A model generated the notes under the pieces. It had not been told where the DNA came from. It ran no database searches and saw only the letters and a program-made list of their open reading frames with translations. Source: Bifidobacterium breve DSM 20213 = JCM 1192 (GTDB taxonomy: Bacteria > Actinomycetota > Actinomycetes > Actinomycetales > Bifidobacteriaceae). Taken from it: a DNA stretch of 64,000 nucleotides. Below are positions 27,525 through 36,094 of the stretch, piece after piece. The stretch's first letter is position 1. Every line of letters begins with the position of its first letter. The stretch is from contig NZ_AP012324.1 of assembly GCF_001025175.1 (NCBI RefSeq), positions 2,205,416 to 2,269,415 on the forward strand. Direction: 5' to 3'. A program made the position numbers and the translations under genes.

Positions 27525-27629
27525 CTCTGGTTGTTCGATGCGTGCGGCCTCTAGGCGCACCGAGGGAAGGCGTACGAAGGTACGTCGACCGAGGAGCAAC
27601 GACGAGGACGCTCCATCGAACAATCAGAG
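27525..27629 (-). repeat. Inverted repeat overlapping the nrdE stop codon
   Basis: CTCTGGTTGTTCGATG (27525-27540) and CATCGAACAATCAGAG (27614-27629) are inverted copies with one mismatch (a G-U pair in RNA), enclosing 73 bases that include a smaller CGTACGAAGGTACG palindrome. The arm contains the nrdE stop codon. It may be an attenuator, RNA stabiliser or terminator between nrdE and nrdF. Confidence 0.6.
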
Positions 27630-29819
27630 CATGCAGGAGACGCAGCCTTGGACTTCAGTTCCTTCCAGGGCTTGCTGACGGATACGGATGTAGTAGAGGG
27701 TTTTGATGCCCTTGCGCCAGGCGTAGATCTGCGCCTTGTTGAGGTCGCGGGTGGTGGCGGTGTCCGGGAAGAACAAGGTCAGCGACAGTCCCTGATCCAC
27801 GTGCTGAGTGGCCTCAGCGTACGTGTCGACGATGGCCTTCCAGCCGATTTCGTAGGCGTCCTCGTAGTACTCAAGGTTGTCGTTGGTCATGTAGGCCGCC
27901 GGGTAATAGACGCGCCCGATCTTGCCTTCCTTGCGAATCTCGATCTTCGAGGCAATCGGGTGAATCGAGCTCGTGGAATGGTTGATGTAGGAAATCGAAC
28001 CGGTGGGCGGCACGGCCTGCAGGTTCTGGTTGTAGATGCCGTCCTTCAAGATCGCGTCGCGCAACGTCTCCCAATCGGACACGGTCGGAATCTCGATGCC
28101 GTACTTGGCGAACAGCTCACGAACCTTGGCGGTACGCGGTTCAAGCGAGCGGCGACCATCGGTGTACTTGTCAAAGTAATTGCCTTGGCCGGCCGGCTTG
28201 GCGTAGTCGGACGTAGCGAAGCTCTTGAACGGATGGCCGTGTTCCACGGCGAGCGCGTGCGAGGCGCGGTAGGCATGGTAGGCCACGGTCATGAAGTACA
28301 TGTCGGTGAAGTCGAGGCCTTCTTCGGAGCCGTAGTGAATGCCTTCGCGGGCCAGGAAGCCGTGCAGGTTCATCTGGCCGAGGCCGATGGCGTGACCCTC
28401 CTCGTTGGCGCGGCGGATCGAGGGCACCGCGTCGATACTCGTGTGCTCGGCCACCGAGGTGAGCGCACGAATCGCGGTTTCCACGGTGTACGCCAGTCCG
28501 CCATCAATCGCCTTGGCAATGTTCAGCGAACCCAAGTTGCAGGAGATATCGCGGCCCACGTGCGCATAGGTGAGGTCTTCGTTGTATGCGCTCGGCTCCT
28601 GCACCTGCAGGATTTCGGAGCACAGGTTAGACATGGTCACGCGGCCTTCGATCGGGTTGGCGCGGTTGACCGTGTCCTCAAACACGATGTATGGGTAGCC
28701 GGACTCGAACTGCAGCTCGGCGATGGTGGTGAAGAACTTGCGGGCATCGATGTAGGTCTTCTTGATGCGGTCGTCAGCCACCATCTCGTCGTAATGTTCG
28801 GTGACGGAGATGTCGGCGAATGGCTTGCCATATACGCGCTCCACATCGTAGGGGCTGAACAGCGCCATCTGCGCCTTCTGCTTGGCCAGCTCGAAGGTGA
28901 TGTCCGGAATCACCACGCCGAGTGCCAGCGACTTGATGCGGATTTTCTCGTCCGCGTTCTCTCGCTTGGTGTCCAGGAAACGCAGGATATCCGGGTGGTG
29001 GGCGTTAAGATACACTGCGCCGGCACCTTGACGTGCGCCCAACTGATTGGCGTAGGAGAAGGAGTCCTCCAGCAGCTTCATCACCGGAATCACGCCGCTG
29101 GACTGGTTTTCGATGTGCTTAATCGGGGCGCCGAGCTCACGCAGGTTGCTCAGCAGCAGGGCGACGCCGCCGCCGCGCTTGGAAAGCTGGAGGGCCGCGT
29201 TGATGCCGCGCGAAATCGACTCCATGTTGTCTTCGATGCGCACCAGGAAGCAGCTGACCGGCTCACCTCGCTGGGCCTTGCCGAGGTTCAGGAAGGTCGG
29301 GGTGGCAGGCTGGAAACGGCCGGCAAGCATTTCGTCGGCGTATTCGATGGCCTGCTGCTCGTTGCCGGCGGCGAGCTCCAGGGCCACAGCGGCGCAACGC
29401 TGCGGGAAGTCCTCAAGATAGAGGCGACCATCGAACGTCTTGAGCGCATAGGACGTGTAGAACTTGAACGCACCAAGGAAAGTGCCGAACTCAAAGCCGG
29501 CGGATTCCACGTGCTCGTAGATGCGGTCGAGGAATTCAGCGGAGTACTGGTTGAAGACCGCAGGGTTGTAGTACTGGTTGCTGATCAGGTATTCGAGACG
29601 CTCGGCGGTGGAGTCGAACCTCTTGATATTGGCGGCCACATGGCCGGTCACGTATTCACGCTCGGCGGCCTTGTCCTTATCGAACTGGATCTTGCCGTCG
29701 GCATCATAGAGATTGAGCATCGCGTTGAGCGCGTGGTAGTCGTGTGCCGGATCGTACTGTTCTGCCGAGGTGTCGGTGGTGTTGTCGAGCGACAATTCGG
29801 TGTTGGTGAGGTCGGTCAT
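27624..29819 (-). CDS. nrdE: Class Ib ribonucleotide reductase alpha subunit
   Basis: A 731-residue R1 protein that reduces ribonucleoside diphosphates. It carries the N-terminal NrdE region ([20 protein letters not shown]), [20 protein letters not shown] near residue 180, [20 protein letters not shown] near 200, [29 protein letters not shown] with the radical-site Cys-x-Glu near 385, and [20 protein letters not shown]. The C-terminus ends QGCVSCML, the redox-active cysteine pair that NrdH reduces. The ATG at 29819 was chosen because upstream codons match no RNR. It follows nrdI after 8 bases. Confidence 0.96.
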   Translation of the reverse strand: MTDLTNTELSLDNTTDTSAEQYDPAHDYHALNAMLNLYDADGKIQFDKDKAAEREYVTGHVAANIKRFDSTAERLEYLISNQYYNPAVFNQYSAEFLDRIYEHVESAGFEFGTFLGAFKFYTSYALKTFDGRLYLEDFPQRCAAVALELAAGNEQQAIEYADEMLAGRFQPATPTFLNLGKAQRGEPVSCFLVRIEDNMESISRGINAALQLSKRGGGVALLLSNLRELGAPIKHIENQSSGVIPVMKLLEDSFSYANQLGARQGAGAVYLNAHHPDILRFLDTKRENADEKIRIKSLALGVVIPDITFELAKQKAQMALFSPYDVERVYGKPFADISVTEHYDEMVADDRIKKTYIDARKFFTTIAELQFESGYPYIVFEDTVNRANPIEGRVTMSNLCSEILQVQEPSAYNEDLTYAHVGRDISCNLGSLNIAKAIDGGLAYTVETAIRALTSVAEHTSIDAVPSIRRANEEGHAIGLGQMNLHGFLAREGIHYGSEEGLDFTDMYFMTVAYHAYRASHALAVEHGHPFKSFATSDYAKPAGQGNYFDKYTDGRRSLEPRTAKVRELFAKYGIEIPTVSDWETLRDAILKDGIYNQNLQAVPPTGSISYINHSTSSIHPIASKIEIRKEGKIGRVYYPAAYMTNDNLEYYEDAYEIGWKAIVDTYAEATQHVDQGLSLTLFFPDTATTRDLNKAQIYAWRKGIKTLYYIRIRQQALEGTEVQGCVSCML

Positions 29820-29827
29820 TGGAGTCC

Positions 29828-30328
29828 TTATTGCTGTTGAGCGAAGAAGCGGACGAGGCCGTTGCGGACGGCAGCGGTGTCTTCTGGCGTACCCATGAGT
29901 TCGTAGCGGTATAGGTAGGGGACGTGGCATTTGGCGGCGATGATGTCGCCGGCGGCACAGTAGGCCTCGCCGAAGTTGGTGTTGCCTGAGGCGATGACGC
30001 CGCGAATCCATGCGCGGTTGTCGGGGTCATTCAGGAAACGCTTGACCTGAATCGGCACTGCTTTCTTGACCACGCCACCGCCGTATGTGGGCACCATGAT
30101 GACGTATGGCTCGCGGATGTTGAGAGCCGGATCAGCTGCTCGCAGTGGAATGCGGTAGACGTTGATGCCCTCGTCCTGTAATCGGCAGCTGGCTACAAAT
30201 CGCGCGGTGTTCTCGGAGGCCGACGAAAAGTAGACCAGTGCTCCGATCACATTGCTGGTGGCGGCGAATTCAGGCTGGCTGGCACCGGGAACACTTTCCG
30301 CGGCGATGCCGGATTCGGTCTGGCTCAC
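29828..30328 (-). CDS. nrdI: Flavodoxin-like NrdI
   Basis: A 166-residue FMN protein that generates the oxidant for assembly of the NrdF manganese-tyrosyl radical. Core motifs are [15 protein letters not shown] near residue 32, with the phosphate-binding SSASENT loop, [12 protein letters not shown] near 75 and [20 protein letters not shown] near 110. The roughly 25-residue Ser/Ala-rich N-terminal extension is longer than in many NrdI proteins, so a later start is possible. It overlaps nrdH by four bases. Confidence 0.95.
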   Translation of the reverse strand: MSQTESGIAAESVPGASQPEFAATSNVIGALVYFSSASENTARFVASCRLQDEGINVYRIPLRAADPALNIREPYVIMVPTYGGGVVKKAVPIQVKRFLNDPDNRAWIRGVIASGNTNFGEAYCAAGDIIAAKCHVPYLYRYELMGTPEDTAAVRNGLVRFFAQQQ

Positions 30329-30591
30329 GCGGAAACCACGGCCGAAGCATTGGTCTCAGCGCTTACCTGCTGGGCAACCTCACGAATCAAATCGGGGCGG
30401 TAGCCGGTCCATGAGTTGTTCGGCGTGATCACCACTGGAGCCTGCTGGAAGCCTGCGGCCTGCAGCTGCTCGAGAGTGCCGGGGTTCTCCGTCAGGTCCA
30501 CGGTCTCGAACGGCACACCAAGCTTGGTGAGCTGGCGCTTGGTGGCGTTGCATTGCGGGCAATGCGGCTTGGTGAACACGGTGACAGTCAT
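30325..30591 (-). CDS. nrdH: Glutaredoxin-like NrdH
   Basis: An 88-residue thioredoxin-reductase-dependent electron donor for class Ib RNR. The active site is CPQC at residues 11-14 in [20 protein letters not shown]. The family's [17 protein letters not shown] segment follows near residue 60. The ATG at 30591 follows GGAGGGGA; the longer upstream frame has no family support. First gene of the operon, behind two NrdR boxes. Confidence 0.95.
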   Translation of the reverse strand: MTVTVFTKPHCPQCNATKRQLTKLGVPFETVDLTENPGTLEQLQAAGFQQAPVVITPNNSWTGYRPDLIREVAQQVSAETNASAVVSA

Positions 30592-30667
30592 GGCGACTCC
30601 CCTCCATCTATCTCTGTTGAACAGTGAAACGATGGCCATATTACATCTGTGTAGCTTGAAATCAATG

Positions 30668-30714
30668 CACTATATGTAGTGGCGTGTATCACACAACAAA
30701 CCTAGATATAGTGG
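30668..30714 (-). promoter_or_regulatory. Two NrdR boxes upstream of nrdH
   Basis: CACTATATGTAGTG (30668-30681) and CCTAGATATAGTGG (30701-30714) both fit the palindromic NrdR consensus (acaCwAtATaTwGtgt). Their centres are 33 bases apart, about three helical turns, the usual arrangement for cooperative repression by the ATP/dATP-sensing NrdR. Confidence 0.85.
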
Positions 30715-30825
30715 TTTCTGTTGATATTCCGCCATTCTTGAGAAGCCCTGAAAATCAGCGTGCAGCGACTCACCAAGTTATATGTGGCATTGTTCACATT
30801 TGCGCTTTGATCGTCATATTTAAGT

Positions 30826-31020
30826 TTCGAGGGGCTGATTTGAACCTTTCCGGAGGTCTATCTCCGTTTCAAGGGGCCGGTCATCCGCCGAAACACAAGT
30901 ACAAACGCCTTCTTGCCACCGTCATTTCGCCATTCTTGGACCGCTTCTACTTGGGCACCAGCCCCTCGAAACGGAGATAGAGCTTCCCAAAAAACAAAAT
31001 CAGCCCCTCGAAACGGAGAA
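30826..31020. repeat. Large imperfect inverted repeat built of a repeated 20-base unit
   Basis: The unit CTCCGTTTCGAGGGGCTGRT occurs four times: two near-copies on the plus strand at about 30826-30842 and 30861-30881, and two on the minus strand at about 30957-30978 and 30999-31019. The pairs are arranged so that 30826-30881 is an inverted copy of 30957-31019. About 75 bases of unique DNA separate the arms. No convincing gene lies in 30715-31050; short frames here translate the repeat as SPFRGA. Confidence 0.7.
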
Positions 31021-31050
31021 TGAACGCTGACGCCCCCCATATGACGTCAA

Positions 31051-31092
31051 AAGGCCTGACCGGATGTCCAAACGAGCATACGGCCAGGCCTT
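31051..31092 (-). terminator. Hairpin downstream of the GtrA-like gene
   Basis: AAGGCCTG and CAGGCCTT arms, extended by CCG/CGG pairing, enclose about 20 bases. On the minus strand TTTTGACG follows. It lies about 50 bases past the stop of the membrane protein gene. Confidence 0.65.
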
Positions 31093-31141
31093 AAGGAAAG
31101 GAGATGAGGAAATTCAGTTATCAGAATTGATGTGGCACGAA

Positions 31142-31795
31142 TTACTCCGCCTCGGCCTTAGCTTCGCCTTCGGGGAAGATTATCTTGAACACGAAGAAGA
31201 AGATAATCATCGAGACTCCACCCGTGATAAAGGTGACCAGCAGGTTGTACACGGCCAACGGCACATACGCCTGCGCAATCGGCATCCATAAATTATTGAA
31301 GCCATTGCAAATCAGCGAGATAGCCACCCAAGCAATGAAGTACCACATTGCCTGATACACCGGATTGCCATGGCTCTTGAAGGTGATATTGCGCTGCAGC
31401 GGGAAGTTAATGCACTGGGCGATGAACGAGCCCACCTCATAGCTAATGAAGTAGCCCAGGCCACCGCCAATGACCACAGCACCGGCGGCGTCACGCACCA
31501 CGTTGTAACCGAGCAGGCTCCACGTAAAGTCCACACCGAACAGGCTCATGTTGACTTGTGGCCACATGAATTCCGTACCGGCCAGATCCTTACCCAGTAG
31601 ATATGGCATGAACGTGAAAATCAGGTACTGCACGATGGTGACACCCATGCTGAACACGAAGAAGTAGAAGATCTGATAGACCCACTTTGCCAGCACAGGG
31701 TGCTTGCTCTGAAAATCACCCCACGTGTGCATCCACCATGCGACGATGCCGTTCGTGCTCACCTTGGCGGCGGGCTGCTTTGCGTTCTCAGTCAT
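31142..31795 (-). CDS. GtrA-like membrane protein
   Basis: A 217-residue protein with four main hydrophobic segments (near residues 40-62, 100-122, 148-168 and 180-205). The sequence FPLQRNITFKSHGN between helices two and three resembles the conserved N-R-x-(W/I)-T-F motif of GtrA-family proteins, which are linked to moving lipid-linked sugars. The N-terminus is cytoplasmic and hydrophilic and the tail acidic. It overlaps the end of the GH3 gene by 8 bases, so the two are co-transcribed. Function in this setting is unknown; a link between envelope glycans and beta-glucoside metabolism is only a guess. Confidence 0.7.
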   Translation of the reverse strand: MTENAKQPAAKVSTNGIVAWWMHTWGDFQSKHPVLAKWVYQIFYFFVFSMGVTIVQYLIFTFMPYLLGKDLAGTEFMWPQVNMSLFGVDFTWSLLGYNVVRDAAGAVVIGGGLGYFISYEVGSFIAQCINFPLQRNITFKSHGNPVYQAMWYFIAWVAISLICNGFNNLWMPIAQAYVPLAVYNLLVTFITGGVSMIIFFFVFKIIFPEGEAKAEAE

Positions 31796-34289
31796 TGTTC
31801 AGCTCCTTTGCGGTGCGCTTGTTGGCGGATTGGTTGCGGAAGTGGCCCGCGATGATACTGCCGAGGCCGTGGAAAGTGTGGCCGTTGGCGATTTTGACGA
31901 TGGCGTCGACCATAGCCGAATCGACCATGCCCTGGGTCATTTTGCTCATGGCCCTGGGGGGCATGTTGAGGATGAACAGCATGTTGAGGTCTGGCGCGCC
32001 GGTCTTCTGGCGGGTCTTGGCCTCACGGTTGGCCAGTGTTTTGGCGATGGTTCGGGCCGTGAAGCCCTTGGAATCGACCCAGCTGGAGATCGGATCGTTT
32101 ACGCCGAAGGTCGTGGGCTTGCCGGGGGCGATGACCTCGTGGCCGAACAGCACGGCCATTTCGGCGTCGGTCACGTGCTTGACGTCGCCGGTGAGGTAGT
32201 GGCCGAGCGCCGGGTTGGCGGGGGTGGCGTCCACATCGCCGGCGACTGCAAATTCGCAGGTCAGCGGCAGGTTTTCGGCGTTGGTGCCGACCGCCAGCGT
32301 CCATACACCGGATTCGATGCGCCATGCGTTAGCAGCCGTGTCGAAGTGACGGAAGGTGTAGCGGTCAAATTCGATGCGCACGGTCTTGGATTCGCGCGTG
32401 TCAAGCTGAACCTTGGCAAAGCCCTTGAGCTCGCGGGCCGGGCGTAGCACGCCTTCGGAGGGGCCAGACACATACAGCTGGGCGACGGTGGCGCCGGACA
32501 CGTCAGAATCGTTGGTCACTGTGAACTGGACGCCGGTTTCGTCGGCGGTCAGGTCGCTGTAGGTGAAAGTGGCGTAGCTCAGGCCGTAGCCGAATGGGAA
32601 GCGGACCGGCACGTTGGTGGTTTCGTAGTAGCGGTAGCCAACGAACGGGCCCTCGCGGTAGATGGCGTCGCGGCCGATGGCCGGGTACCAGCCAGCGGAC
32701 GGACAGTCGGCGTAACTGATCGGCCAGGTTTCGGTCAAGTGACCGGATGGGTTGATTTGGCCGGTCAGGGCGCGCACGGTGGCGGATGCGCCCGCTTGTC
32801 CGGACAGGCCGACGTACAGGATTGCGGACACGGCATCGAACCATGGCAGCTCGACCGGGGATCCGGCCACGAGCACAATGATGACGGGCTTGCCGGTGGC
32901 GGTCAGGGCATCGACCAAGTCGTTCTGTACCTGCGGGATGGCCATGGTGGAGCGGTCGAGGCCCTCGGATTCGCTGCGTTCGTCGAGGCCGACGACGGCG
33001 ATTACCGCGTCAACATTCTGAGAGGCAGCGAGCGTCACGGCTTCGTCAACCAACGGTTGGTTCTTGGCACCTTGACGGTCGCAACCCTGCGCGTAGCCTG
33101 CCACGGTCACGCCGGTGGTTGCTGCGGCGTTCTTGAGCTCATCAAGGATGTTTTCTTCACGGGTGGCATTCACTTTAGAAGAGCCGGAGCCTTGAAATCG
33201 CGGGGTTTTGGCCATGTCACCAATCACGGCAACGCGGGTGCCTGCGGCGAGGGGCAGGACCGGGGAGACCGCCGAATTCGCTATTCCAGCGTCATTGGCT
33301 TCGCCATTGCGGGCCGGAGCGCCGATGACAGTGTTCTTGAGTAACACGGACGAGTTCTCAGCCACCTTACGAGCCACCTCGTGGTGTGCGGCGGCGACAG
33401 CATCCTTAAGCAGATCATCGCGGCCAACACCCTCGGTCTTGGTCATCCGCGCAATCTTGGCGACTTCAGCCGCGCGGGCATTCAAATCCGCTTCCGACAA
33501 GGTACCGGCCGTGACCGCACCTTCGAGTTCGCGCACGGAGGTGTAGCCAGGAGACGGCATCTCCAGTGAGCCACCGGCCTTGACCGCGGCCACGGCGGAA
33601 TTGGAGCCGCCCCAGTCGGAGACGACCATGCCGTCGAAGCCCCATTCATCCCGCAGAATATCCTGCAGCAGGTGCTTGTTCTCATGCGCGTAGACGCCGT
33701 TGATTTCGTTGTACGAGGTCATGATGGTCATCGGAGCGGCCTCACGCACGGCGATTTCAAACGCGGTCAGATAAATCTCGCGCATCGTGCGCTCACCGAT
33801 CACGGAGTTGGAGGCCTGGCGACGCAACTCCTGGCTGTTGACCGCGAAGTGCTTCGGGCAGGCGGAAACACCATTGGACTGGATGCCGCGGATCAGACCT
33901 GCGGCCATGCGGCCGGCCACGATGGGGTCTTCGGAATAGTACTCAAAATTGCGGCCGCACAGCGGATTGCGCTTGATGTTCAGGCCCGGGCCGAGCAGCA
34001 CATTCACGTCCAGATCGTGCGCTTCATTGCCGAGGGCCTCACCCATCTCTTCGGCGAGCGCCGAATCCCATGAGTTGGCCACGGTGCCGGCGGTCGGGAA
34101 GCAGGTGGCGGGCTTGGAAGCACCCAGGCCCAGATGATCGCCTTCGCCGAGCTGGCGACGCACGCCGTGGGGACCGTCGCTCATCACGAAGCTGGGGATG
34201 CCGGCCTTCTCGTTGCCGCGGGAATCCCATTCGGAGCCGCCGGAGAGCATCGCGGCTTTCTCGGCGACCGACAGTTCTTCAAGTTCCAT
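31788..34289 (-). CDS. Family GH3 beta-glucosidase
   Basis: An 833-residue cytoplasmic glycosidase (no signal peptide). The N-terminal barrel shows SDGPHGVRRQLGEGDHLGLG near residue 35, LLGPGLNIKRNPLCGRNFEY near 95, CPKHFAVNSQELRR near 143, and GFDGMVVSDWGGSNSAVAAV near 215, where the Asp of SDW is the family nucleophile. The GH3 C-terminal domain and a fibronectin-III-like domain (GFAKVQLDTRESKTVRIEFD) follow. It would release glucose from beta-linked oligosaccharides or plant glycosides; aryl- or gentiobiosidase specificity cannot be told apart. The ATG at 34289 follows AGGGAGAACG. Confidence 0.93.
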   Translation of the reverse strand: MELEELSVAEKAAMLSGGSEWDSRGNEKAGIPSFVMSDGPHGVRRQLGEGDHLGLGASKPATCFPTAGTVANSWDSALAEEMGEALGNEAHDLDVNVLLGPGLNIKRNPLCGRNFEYYSEDPIVAGRMAAGLIRGIQSNGVSACPKHFAVNSQELRRQASNSVIGERTMREIYLTAFEIAVREAAPMTIMTSYNEINGVYAHENKHLLQDILRDEWGFDGMVVSDWGGSNSAVAAVKAGGSLEMPSPGYTSVRELEGAVTAGTLSEADLNARAAEVAKIARMTKTEGVGRDDLLKDAVAAAHHEVARKVAENSSVLLKNTVIGAPARNGEANDAGIANSAVSPVLPLAAGTRVAVIGDMAKTPRFQGSGSSKVNATREENILDELKNAAATTGVTVAGYAQGCDRQGAKNQPLVDEAVTLAASQNVDAVIAVVGLDERSESEGLDRSTMAIPQVQNDLVDALTATGKPVIIVLVAGSPVELPWFDAVSAILYVGLSGQAGASATVRALTGQINPSGHLTETWPISYADCPSAGWYPAIGRDAIYREGPFVGYRYYETTNVPVRFPFGYGLSYATFTYSDLTADETGVQFTVTNDSDVSGATVAQLYVSGPSEGVLRPARELKGFAKVQLDTRESKTVRIEFDRYTFRHFDTAANAWRIESGVWTLAVGTNAENLPLTCEFAVAGDVDATPANPALGHYLTGDVKHVTDAEMAVLFGHEVIAPGKPTTFGVNDPISSWVDSKGFTARTIAKTLANREAKTRQKTGAPDLNMLFILNMPPRAMSKMTQGMVDSAMVDAIVKIANGHTFHGLGSIIAGHFRNQSANKRTAKELNND

Positions 34290-34403
34290 ATCGTTCTCCC
34301 TTGCACTGCACTGTTGTACGTCTGTCTGACGAACCGTCCTGCGCCACATTGCCGGCACCGCATCCGCGCAGTGCCTGGAGTTGCACACGATTCGCCGCTA
34401 GTT

Positions 34404-34414
34404 TGATTGAATCA
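34404..34414. promoter_or_regulatory. Short palindrome upstream of the GH3 gene
   Basis: TGATT-G-AATCA is a perfect 5-bp inverted repeat about 115 bases upstream of the GH3 start. It could be an operator half-pair, but it is short and unsupported otherwise. The rest of 34290-34530 shows nothing else. Confidence 0.25.
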
Positions 34415-34532
34415 GGTTCGGCCGGGCCGCGCTGCCCGTATTACACAACCTGTCGTTTCGCGCGCACAATCGGTCGGGAGAGGCGCACATTGCGGTGCTG
34501 CCAAGTTCCAGAAAGCAACGACTCAGCGTCCA

Positions 34533-34593
34533 GCTTCTCAAAATTGTTGAGAAGTTTGTGCCGTAGCTTCTTAATCTTTTTGAGAAGCTACGG
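34533..34593 (-). terminator. Two related hairpins after the XRE gene
   Basis: CCGTAGCTTCT/AGAAGCTACGG (34561-34593, overlapping the XRE stop codon) and CTTCTCAA/TTGAGAAG (34533-34553). The two stems share the AGCTTCTCAA wording. Reading leftward the first is directly at the gene end. Probably a transcription terminator; the second lacks a long U-tract. Confidence 0.55.
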
Positions 34594-35238
34594 TTCCAAC
34601 AAATCTTCGATACGGCAACCAAGTGTGCGGGCTAGGGCAAGCACACTAGAGACAGCGGCTTTGCCGAGGTCTTTGTGGCGCTGTTCGTACATTTGGACGG
34701 AGCGCAAAGTGACGCCAGAACGACGGGCCAGTTCGGATTGGCTGAGTCCGGCGCGCACGCGAATCGTGTGCAGCCGGGAGTCGCCTTCAATGCGATTGCG
34801 GGCGGCCCGCTCGTCGTATACGTCGACGAATCGGCTTTCGCCGGCTTCGTGCAAAGTCGGGTACAGTCGCACAATATCGTCAAACGGCAGCACCTCGAGA
34901 ATATCCTCGAACCGCACTCCCCTGGCCCATTGGCAGTATGCAAGCACCCAGCCGGCCCAGTATTCGAGTGTTGCACCAGTACGCGGCGTGGCGGGTGGCA
35001 TATCGATAATGCGAGTCCAGCCGGTTTGCCGCATGATTTCGGCCACCAGCTCTTCGCCGGACATGCCGCACACATATTTGGGCACGCCCCGACCGAAGAG
35101 TTCAGCAACATCAGAAGTAACAAAGAAATCTATAAACAAGCTGGCCGGCAATCCGCAATCGTTCAGCGCATAATCGAATGCGCCGGCCAAATTGACCATG
35201 GCATCAGGCAGATACGTCTCATCGTAAGCGGGGGTCAT
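34588..35238 (-). CDS. XRE-family protein paired with the DUF3990 gene (putative antitoxin)
   Basis: A 216-residue protein with two parts. The C-terminal 65 residues are a Cro/CI-type helix-turn-helix: IRVRAGLSQSELARRSGVTL and RSVQMYEQRHKDLGKAAVSS, ending LARTLGCRIEDLLEP. The N-terminal 140 residues (YALNDCGLPASLFIDFFVTS, YVCGMSGEELVAEIMRQTGW) look like the toxin-associated domain often found next to DUF3990. The start overlaps the DUF3990 gene by 20 bases, so translation is coupled. I infer that it both neutralises its partner and represses the shared promoter, where a palindrome lies on the -10 region. Antitoxin function is inference. Confidence 0.75.
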   Translation of the reverse strand: MTPAYDETYLPDAMVNLAGAFDYALNDCGLPASLFIDFFVTSDVAELFGRGVPKYVCGMSGEELVAEIMRQTGWTRIIDMPPATPRTGATLEYWAGWVLAYCQWARGVRFEDILEVLPFDDIVRLYPTLHEAGESRFVDVYDERAARNRIEGDSRLHTIRVRAGLSQSELARRSGVTLRSVQMYEQRHKDLGKAAVSSVLALARTLGCRIEDLLEP

Positions 35239-35902
35239 CGTTGGTCACTTTCTCACGGATGATGTCACGCATGAACAAGCCGTCAATATCGGCTTCCGCA
35301 CTTTTGCGACGGTAGGCTTCACGGGCCGTGACGTCGCGCTCATTGCGCAATACGTGGTAGGTCGAAGCGCGGGCGATCTCACAATCTTGGAATTGGAGTG
35401 CGGCAAATGCACGGGAACTGATAAGCACGATCTGTTTGCCAAGCTCACCCAATCGCATCGCGTCAGCGAGTTGGTCAAGGGAAATCGCGTTATTGACAAA
35501 AGCGCGGGCGAACGAAAAATAAGAATCATCGGCACGATAACCGACAATCACGTCAGCTTGACTGATATCCGGCAGAAACACTTGTCGCAAATACTCGATG
35601 CCTTGCGCGGCGACGGCGGTAGTCGGCTGAAAACGACGATTTTCGACCAACAATGCCAGCCAATTTAGGATGGTGTAGGGCGGTTGAGACAGGTCCAGAA
35701 AAGTGAGCCCATCTGTGGTCAATGTATATCGATTCGCAAAACCGTCATCCAGCCCAGCACACGCCCATTCCTTCGCTAGTTCGATGCTGCGTGTGCAATA
35801 GAATCCGCGACCATAGTCGTTGTTCGGCTTGCCCATCCCATATTCGGGATGTTTGATGACATGCGAAGAGCCGTGCCACAGTTCGATCGACGAGGTCTCC
35901 AT
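35219..35902 (-). CDS. DUF3990 protein, ADP-ribosyltransferase-like putative toxin
   Basis: A 227-residue protein. The N-terminus has LWHGSSHVIKHPEYGMGKPN and NDYGRGFYCTRSIELAKEWA, matching the HGS...DFGxGFYxT pattern of DUF3990, a family placed with the ADP-ribosyltransferase fold. The rest is mixed alpha/beta with DVIVGYRADDSYFSFARAFV near residue 118, then a helical, charged C-terminus. There is no signal peptide. It is first in a two-gene unit with an XRE protein, in toxin-antitoxin style. ADP-ribosylating activity is not shown by sequence alone: the histidine and the Y-G-R-G-F-Y motif are seen, but a catalytic glutamate cannot be assigned by eye. Confidence 0.75.
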   Translation of the reverse strand: METSSIELWHGSSHVIKHPEYGMGKPNNDYGRGFYCTRSIELAKEWACAGLDDGFANRYTLTTDGLTFLDLSQPPYTILNWLALLVENRRFQPTTAVAAQGIEYLRQVFLPDISQADVIVGYRADDSYFSFARAFVNNAISLDQLADAMRLGELGKQIVLISSRAFAALQFQDCEIARASTYHVLRNERDVTAREAYRRKSAEADIDGLFMRDIIREKVTNDDPRLR

Positions 35903-35939
35903 TGGCCTCCTCCTTCCCTCTCCTTACATATTTTTGATT

Positions 35940-35957
35940 ATATCACCACAGTGATAT
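35940..35957 (-). promoter_or_regulatory. Perfect inverted repeat on the -10 region of the DUF3990 operon
   Basis: ATATCAC-CACA-GTGATAT is a perfect 7-bp inverted repeat. On the minus strand it runs into TATAAT (35938-35943), an ideal -10 hexamer about 35 bases upstream of the DUF3990 ATG. A repressor bound here would block its own promoter, as XRE antitoxins do. Confidence 0.65.
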
Positions 35958-35990
35958 CCATAAGGGAAATGTGGGTTGAAAGATACCGTT

Positions 35991-36032
35991 GTATACGTTC
36001 GTACACAATGTGAAATGTATACGAACGTATAC
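35991..36032. promoter_or_regulatory. Pair of GTATACG palindromes between the DUF3990 operon and the channel gene
   Basis: GTATACGTTCGTACAC (35991-36006) and GTATACGAACGTATAC (36017-36032). The second is a perfect 7-bp inverted repeat with a 2-base centre; the first is nearly so. Their centres are 26 bases apart. The arrangement looks like a double operator for a dimeric repressor controlling one or both divergent genes. Confidence 0.55.
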
Positions 36033-36094
36033 AACACTGATGTCTGAAGTCATACTCCGCAGTGGCGCCGCAGGTGCGCCGCTGCAATCGGAAT

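Noticed and set aside
27648..29840. 730-codon open frame on the plus strand
   Set aside because: It is the antisense of nrdE, which has full family motifs; high G+C keeps the opposite strand open. Its translation is Val/Gly/Ala/Arg-rich and matches nothing.
30684..31040. Small frames on both strands in the repeat region
   Set aside because: They translate the palindromic repeat (SPFRGA blocks) and have no ribosome site or family match.
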